Source: Lingula anatina
Lineage: Eukaryota; Brachiopoda; Lingulata; Lingulida; Lingulidae
NCBI RefSeq assembly: GCF_001039355.2
Contig: NW_019775403.1
Location: 22,661 to 86,660 of the forward strand
Length of the DNA: 64,000 nucleotides
Direction of reading: 5' to 3'
The notes beneath the pieces are model-generated. The model ran no database searches and had not been told where the DNA came from. It was given only the letters and a program-made list of their open reading frames with translations. How positions within the stretch are numbered: the stretch's first letter is position 1; the number at the start of each line of letters is the position of its first letter. The position numbers were made by a program, and so were the translations under genes. Shown here in pieces: positions 58,533 through 64,000 of the stretch.

Positions 58533-61500
58533 TTTAATTTTCTTCTATCACTTAGAGTGCATACAGCAGGCAGAAATCTCAAATGTATTTTTTGATCGAT
58601 ATGTGTATTTTATTCATTTTTAATCTGGATAAATTCTGAATTAAAATCAGGCATGAGTAGTTGCAAATGACAGCAAAGAATATGCCAACTTTCTGCCTTG
58701 AATTCCATTGTGTCATTATATTTCACAATTATTTTGTAATTTTCTTGCAGTTTCAATGGTAGTGACCAGGCCGACCTCAGCCACCATAGTGTGTGTTTGG
58801 ATCCTGTCTATGATGTATTGTGGAGGTACAGGAACCGGCCTACAAAAAATGAAAAAAAAATACTCTTTGAACATAAAATTCTTCTTTTGGAAGTATAAAA
58901 CTGCCAGCAATCCAATTAATTTTCTTTTTGTTTAGAAAAATGTTATTAAACAGGTTTGTTTATTTGTAACTGCTGTATTGTAGTTGGGTTTAAGGGGAGT
59001 ACAACTTTACCTTATAACTTTCCACATGTGAAGTGACACCTGGCAAAAATATAGCATACTTGGCATATGAGTTTGTTGAAATGGTCAGCATATAGACAAC
59101 AAAGCACAATCAGACGGTCTCTTTGACAAAATGCCATTCTGTAATTTGAGATCACATCTTAACATATCAGAACTAAGGCTCAAGAAAGATTATTGACCAT
59201 AGTCTAAGAGAAAATGATGTGGTTCCAATTTCAGTTATTCCCACAAGACACAGGAGCTGGAATGTTACAATGTGATCAGCTCTGAGACCAGGAAAATACA
59301 GGAACTGCAGCCCAATGTGGGGGACATCTTGAGCCCAGGGCTGGCAGTTCCAGTAAGGCAGGGGTGTCTTACTACAAGATCTCATAGTGCTTTACATGTA
59401 CTAGGTAGGTTAACTATCACTAGCTCTAGGTGGGAAATCTTGAGTCCAGGACTGGCAGTTTTAGTGAGATAAATGCACAATAAACTACATAACATAACAG
59501 ATTTATTTTAACTAGTCAGCTGAGAAGAGACTTTAATGCAAGGAAGATATAAAATGCATGTTGGATTAAGTAATAAATCACCAGCTTCAGTTTATAGATA
59601 CATTTGGAATATAGAACTGTTTTAGTCTGTCTGTGTTAAAAATGGAAAAATTGAAAGCCAACATTTACAAGACAGTTTTGTGTGCTGTTTGTGAATTGTT
59701 AATTACTGTATTCTGTGAACTGTGATGGGTGTCCTTCCCCCAATTTCCCCCTTTTCTATTTGTATGTTATATCTTGTCCTAGGCTGCCTGGATACCCTGA
59801 CCAGTGCCCACCAGCTGAACTTGAGTGTAAATGAAGAGGAGAAGCAAAACCAGCCCACTAACAAAGCTTTCACCAAGGAGGACTACAATGTGGCCAATAG
59901 GTTTGAAAGTGAGTCAATGTGTCTACTAATTTTCTTTAGTCACAAAGTGTTTTTTTTATTCATGTTTTCAAGCATAGAAATATATATTCCAATTTTATTA
60001 TTTTATAATTTGCTTTGGTTTTTTACATCTTTACTAACCAATGTCATATGGAATGTAGAATTTTTTACTTGGCTAAAGTCACTGTTAGGACAGAATTTTC
60101 TGTTGATATATATGTATATATTTCAAGTAGGGTGTGCCCAGTAGGTTTATTCCTATAATATGTACATATGTCTGGTCCAAGAACCACCTGTGCTACTGTA
60201 ACAGCTTTTTATCTCAGACTATGATTTATTGTTTATATCAGCCTCTTAACATACAACATGTCTCATCTTTCAGGCCATGGCGGCGGCTGGGGTTACTCCG
60301 GTCACTCTATAGAGGCTGTGCGCTTCATGGCCGACAGTGATATCTTACTGGGAGGACTTGGACTGTTTGGGGGAAGAGGAGAGTACTTTGGAAAAATAAA
60401 GGTTACAGTCTTCTGCAATTTTTGATTATGATAACAAATAACTTTAGTATTTTGTGTTACTTGTGATATGTTATTGCATTGGCAGTGCACAATATCGTAC
60501 ATTGAGTATTGAAAATTATAAATGCTATAAATTGTACTCCCCCCCCCCCAAAAAAAAAAAAAAATTAATAAAATAATAATATTCCAGTCTTAAATGTTAT
60601 GTGTTACAATATATATGAGTCTTATTGTATTTAGATATTAGTATTATTTGCATTACATAAAGCTAGGGTGCACATTTTGATGTTCTTATTTACGTGTTCT
60701 AGTTATATGAACTTGGTCCTGAAGGAGGAGACAATGAAAGTGGCGGAGAACTGCTAACAGAAACAGAAGAAGTTGCATATGAATGTGGACCCAGGTAACT
60801 AATAACCAAAAATGCAAGTCATTCAATGGCTGCCATGCTAGTGAATTAAACAGAATGTATCAAAAGTTGAATAGTTGTAGCAAATTCTACGTTCAGTTAG
60901 AAATTTGGTTTAAAAAGAGCACAAGGACAGTAAGAAAAAAGGCAGGATAGGATCTTAAAAGAAAAGATAAAAGCTATATTAAACTTATTTACTTGTTTGT
61001 AAGAGCACATACCTATTATTGCTTCTGGGATTTTTTTTTACTGATTAAAAAACAGTGGCATCCTGTATTTCTAGAAATGACCATAAAGATTTGCAGTGAT
61101 TAAACTCAATTACAATCTCTTCCAGAGAAAAACATCCTCTGTTGTTTGAAGACCCAGTGCCCCTCCAGGCCAACCATTGGTATGTGGCCTGGGCAAGAAT
61201 ATCTGGACCTAGCAGTGACTGTGGGTCAAGTGGTCAAGCTACAGTAGCCACAGATGACCAGTAAGTAGACAACCTTATATATAAATTTAATAGCGTTAGT
61301 GTTTGGGCATGTGAGAAGTCGGCCAGATATGGTTTAGTAAAGTTATTATTTATCAAACCATGAACATAAGATACATCTTAGTTTTCTTTAGTTTATAACT
61401 TTTCAGTGAAATTTTACCAAGCTTTGAATTCTAAAGCTACAACTTAAAATTAAATAAATGTTGCTTTTGTCATAACGATGCCTAAAATATGTTCTTATCT

Positions 61501-63871
61501 TTTTCATCTCAGGGTCATTTTCAAGTTCAAGAACTCCAAGATGTCTAACAATGGCACTGATGTGAATGCTGGACAGATACCACAGTTACTTTATAGATTA
61601 CCAGCTCATGACCATACCAGTGCAGTCAGGAAGACAGATCACATAGAACCTGCCCATGTCCTAAGCAAGGACTTCTTCAAGACAGTTGTACCAGTATGTT
61701 CACAAAAATAACTAAAATAATAATTTTTAAACCTTCTTTCATTAAAATATTAAGTGGAAATTTATTTGAACAATTTAGTTATGAAAACTGCATTAAATGG
61801 ATCAGGATATGTTTTACTTTGAGCAAGTGGTTGCTGAAAACGTAAATGTTGTGTGCATGTGTGTGTGTGTGTGTGTGCATGTGTTGTTTCCTGCTGAACA
61901 CAGCAGAAAGCTAATACTCAAATAACTCAAAATTAAGTATATATTCCAGTCTTTATGTAAATTATCTTTTATAAAAATCCATTAATGTATTTGACCGTTT
62001 ACTTTTGCATTGTTACAAAATAAGGTCTGCAATTAGTTTCCTCCTGCCTTTGTCTCAACGTATTTTAATATCCATTGTTCAATCCTAGGACTGTTTTGAA
62101 GCCCTCCTCCGTCTAGTGGATTGGAGTTGGAAGACCTTCAATGCCAGTGTCCCAGATATAGTGGACCTGAGGGGCAGCAACTTGACCGGTGCCCTGGCTG
62201 ACCTGGACAGACTGGTCTACATCACCACCTCAGGCCTCAGACTGGTCAGGACCTACATTTGTGAGACCTATCCCAGTGGACGTAAGTGGAAAAATTTGAT
62301 CCAAAGATTCCTTCGGTTTTATCATTTTGTGAAATGGATTGACTTCAAAATTTATCTTGTGTGCATTTTTAGACTGAAATCAGAGTGTCCAGGAATATTT
62401 TGAAAGTTTTTGATTACTGTTATTGATAATTGGACAATATTATATCTTTTTACTGATAAATGGCAAAATAGGAAATTGAACATGTTTTCAATGTATGCAG
62501 TTGAAAGAAAATCAGATGTTGCTTGTCCATTAGATTTATTGAAAAGTGAAGAGATATATAACTTTAAAAAGATTGCCAAGTAAACATAGCTAGTCTTGAT
62601 ATCTTTGCACTTAATTTGTCAAATAATCCTTCGTCAGAATCAACAGCCAAGACTCCAAATGAGACCATGAAATTGGCAGAGTGTGTGGGTGAGGCCAGAG
62701 CTTTACTGAGGAAGATACTGTCCGAGAACCTGCCCCATGTGCAGCACCACAAATATAAGGAGATGATCAAACTGTTACTGGAGGAATGCCACATGACTTT
62801 TACAGCATGTTTCCATGCTTTTTACCCCACAGCAAACTTGAAGTGGCTTTGTCTGTGTGAACTGCTAAATTTTACTGAGCCAGTGAGTAGTAGGGTCTTT
62901 GTTTAGGCCTTGGTTGAAATTTCCAGATTAAATTTTTAATATTTTATCTTAATAATTAATTTTCTTAATAATTAATTTTCACACTGAAGTGGTTGTTTTT
63001 GATATAATAATTTATCCAGTATCAGTAAGTTTTATCAACAGACTAGTTAATTTCTATTCAGACAAGTAGTAATTGATCCCTGTTAGTCAAAGTACCAATG
63101 GGCTGAAGAAGTTTGCATCGCATCACCTTTTAATATAATTATAGAACAATGCAGACGTGGAAGGCCTAAGCTGCCTGCTGGCAGCAGTGATGGAAGCCCT
63201 GTGTCAGCCCACAGTAAAACTGACCAGCATCCTGCCCATTAACTGTGAACATGTGATCCAGAGGGTGCTGAAGAGACAGTTCAGTGTGGACGATAACACT
63301 AACAGTGCTGCTCAGTCTGGAGACGTCACACGGTTCCCTCTACTGGTGGTACACATGACACAGAGGACAGAGGTGAGATTTTACACTTGTGTTAGTGTTT
63401 ATGTGTTATGTGTTATGTGTCACTCAGAAAACAGAGGTGAGGTTTTACACTTGCGTAAAACCTTATATGCAAGTAAAATTCTTATCTTCCTTCGTCTGAT
63501 ATCTATCACATTTTTCTTATAATTTCAAAAGCATTCTTCTTTCATATTTTAAAAATAGAATTAGTATTATTTTCTTGTAATTTTGAATATAATTCTGATT
63601 GGGTGACAGTGTTCAAACATTTTGGGCATCAACAAGCCGTTCAAATGTAATTAGATGCATTACATCTCAGTCTTCATATTTACCCATAATTGCAGTCCTG
63701 TTTTAGTAGACCATTGTTATCATGGAGTTTCATAGAAAATAGGACAGGTGGTACATGTTTTACTGTTGTTTCCAGATGGAGGGGAGTGGTATTCCACAGT
63801 GTACATTCAAAGAGGTGCTGGACAAGCTTTTAACTATAGTAGTGCTTCCAGTCAGACAGACATTGCAGCAG
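47720..63871 (+). CDS. MYCBP2: MYCBP2/Highwire/RPM-1 E3 ubiquitin ligase, 5' 35 exons, partial
   Basis: Giant PHR-family ubiquitin ligase that controls axon and synapse development in flies, worms and vertebrates, partly by turning over DLK kinase. Thirty-five exons join in frame for 1573 codons; the protein is usually over 4000 residues, so the RING end lies past the right edge. The first Met (MSTTVLAGSRSNHAEY) has no in-frame rival nearby. In order: a basic-acidic N-terminus, an alpha-helical region, an RCC1-like domain with a Cys-rich insert, the first PHR domain, and a helical region beginning after it. Landmarks such as VWTFGINNKGQCG, TWGSNNYGQLGQGD, GGGWGYSGHS and NNGTDVNAGQIPQLLYRLP are diagnostic. 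All introns are GT-AG. Exon coordinates are given in the block entries. Expressed mainly in neurons in other animals. Confidence 0.97.
50276..58825 (+). CDS. MYCBP2: MYCBP2 exons 6-25: RCC1-like domain
   Basis: Exons 50276-50411, 50635-50744, 51013-51078, 51298-51394, 51645-51715, 52233-52374, 52665-52741, 53238-53454, 53698-53865, 54187-54336, 54727-54910, 55153-55313, 55676-55765, 56317-56433, 56823-56904, 57099-57213, 57613-57700, 58008-58139, 58378-58456, 58751-58825. RCC1 blades show as repeated V-x-T-[FW]-G-x-N-x-x-G-Q-x-G motifs, with AAGSHHTVALT-type strands. The propeller is split by a long Cys-rich, Lys/Pro-rich insert. Exons 6 and 18 use weak donors (GTTAGC, GTTTGA). In other animals this domain regulates partner proteins and cAMP signalling. 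Confidence 0.93.
53872..53933. repeat. (TA)n microsatellite
   Basis: About thirty TA units beginning 6 bp after the donor of MYCBP2 exon 14. Confidence 0.95.
54337..54420. repeat. (GTAT)n microsatellite starting at a splice donor
   Basis: The donor of MYCBP2 exon 15 (AAGGAAG|GTATGT) is the first unit of a GTAT/GCAT repeat of about 20 units, with GGAT variants at the far end. Confidence 0.95.
54727..55313 (+). CDS. MYCBP2: MYCBP2 exons 16-17: Cys-rich insert
   Basis: Two exons encode a dense run of Cys in CMICTVCGECTGYG, then GPCKCGAGDAGCSICGCCRSC, arranged as C-x2-C pairs, between RCC1 blades. The same CxxC cluster is present in vertebrate MYCBP2 at this place, so this is a conserved part of the family, likely metal-binding. 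The metal is not proven. Confidence 0.9.
55983..56150. mobile_element. MITE, CAGGCCCGTAGCCAG ends
   Basis: 168 bp with perfect 15-bp inverted ends CAGGCCCGTAGCCAG / CTGGCTACGGGCCTG and a 5-bp target duplication TGTTA at 55978-55982 and 56151-56155. It lies in MYCBP2 intron 18. It is related to the element at 1298-1462. Confidence 0.9.
58482..58530. repeat. (CA)n microsatellite
   Basis: CA run with a few interruptions shortly after the donor of MYCBP2 exon 24. Confidence 0.9.
59235..61693 (+). CDS. MYCBP2: MYCBP2 exons 26-31: linker and first PHR domain
   Basis: Exons 59235-59404, 59783-59908, 60274-60401, 60703-60794, 61126-61260, 61513-61693. After the RCC1 region, GCLTTRSHSALHVLG and CLDTLTSAHQ lead into PHR1 (about residues 1141-1310), a beta-sandwich unique to this family: GHGGGWGYSGHSIEAVRF, GGLGLFGGRGEYFGKIKLYE, WYVAWARISGPSSDCGSSGQ, FKFKNSKMSNNGTDVNAG. 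A nearby donor-like site at 59353 would break the family sequence, so 59404 is used. Exon 28 ends in a weak donor (GTTACA). Confidence 0.95.
62089..63871 (+). CDS. MYCBP2: MYCBP2 exons 32-35: helical region after PHR1
   Basis: Exons 62089-62281, 62638-62882, 63145-63372, 63776-63871. Helical repeats with family landmarks RLVDWSWKTF, RLVRTYICETYPSG, KLAECVGEARALLRKILSEN, CHMTFTACFHAFYPT and VKLTSILPINCE. Exon 35 ends in phase 0 at a consensus donor (CAG|GTAGGT); the gene continues past 64000. Confidence 0.93.
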
Positions 63872-64000
63872 GTAGGTTCACAAATAGGCACAACATAACT
63901 TCAGTCAAGATTATATCCATTTTAAAAGTGTTTACTCATCATAAAAATTTAATTTTGTCAGATCCGAGCTTTGATTGCTGCTTTTGAGGTCTAAAAACTT

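Noticed and set aside
59235-59352. Early donor for MYCBP2 exon 26 at 59353
   Set aside because: It would end in phase 0 before GCLTTRSHSALHVLG, which matches the family and continues into the next exon in phase 1.
1-64000. CRISPR arrays, operons, prophage or bacterial insertion
   Set aside because: All recognised genes have spliceosomal introns or clear animal features; the repeats are eukaryotic microsatellites and MITEs.

Overview
The window is nuclear DNA from an invertebrate animal. Genes are split by GT-AG introns, the intergenic DNA is AT-rich and full of microsatellites and short inverted-repeat transposons, and the proteins are clearly metazoan. A marine spiralian (annelid, mollusc or brachiopod) is my best guess, but the species cannot be fixed from sequence alone. 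Two gap-flanking duplications (36.8-38.0 kb and 47.2-47.7 kb) look like assembly joins between haplotypes.

Layout, left to right. (1) 0.9-13.4 kb, minus strand: the 5' nine exons of a pappalysin (PAPP-A-like) secreted metalloprotease, running off the left edge. (2) 16.9-21.1 kb, minus: a complete 11-exon astacin metalloprotease with a C-terminal PLAT domain (436 aa). (3) 24.2-28.5 kb, plus: a six-exon type II membrane METTL24-like methyltransferase-family protein (351 aa). (4) 30.0-31.5 kb minus and 34.2-35.7 kb plus: two divergent paralogues, each with a single-exon coding region, encoding secreted or membrane-anchored cysteine-rich proteins with an embedded ShK-type six-cysteine module. (5) 39.1-41.4 kb, minus: a 788-aa protein with eight spaced Y-[TV]-[KR]-P-[KR]-type repeats, hydrophobic segments and a long acidic tail, which I do not recognise. 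(6) 42.5-44.7 kb, plus: SUMO in four exons, whose reading frame stops directly after the Gly-Gly. (7) 47.7-64.0 kb, plus: 35 exons covering the first 1573 codons of MYCBP2/Highwire/RPM-1 (PHR family E3 ligase), running off the right edge.

All exon joins reported here keep the reading frame and use GT-AG sites. The genes do not form an operon or one pathway. The neighbourhood does place two extracellular zinc proteases side by side on the same strand, and SUMO head-to-head with the 788-aa gene over a short shared upstream region. The best candidates for something undescribed are the 788-aa repeat protein, the divergent ShK-containing pair, the astacin-PLAT fusion and the SUMO without a C-terminal propeptide. 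Several short DNA transposons share CAGGG-type terminal inverted repeats and 5-bp target duplications.
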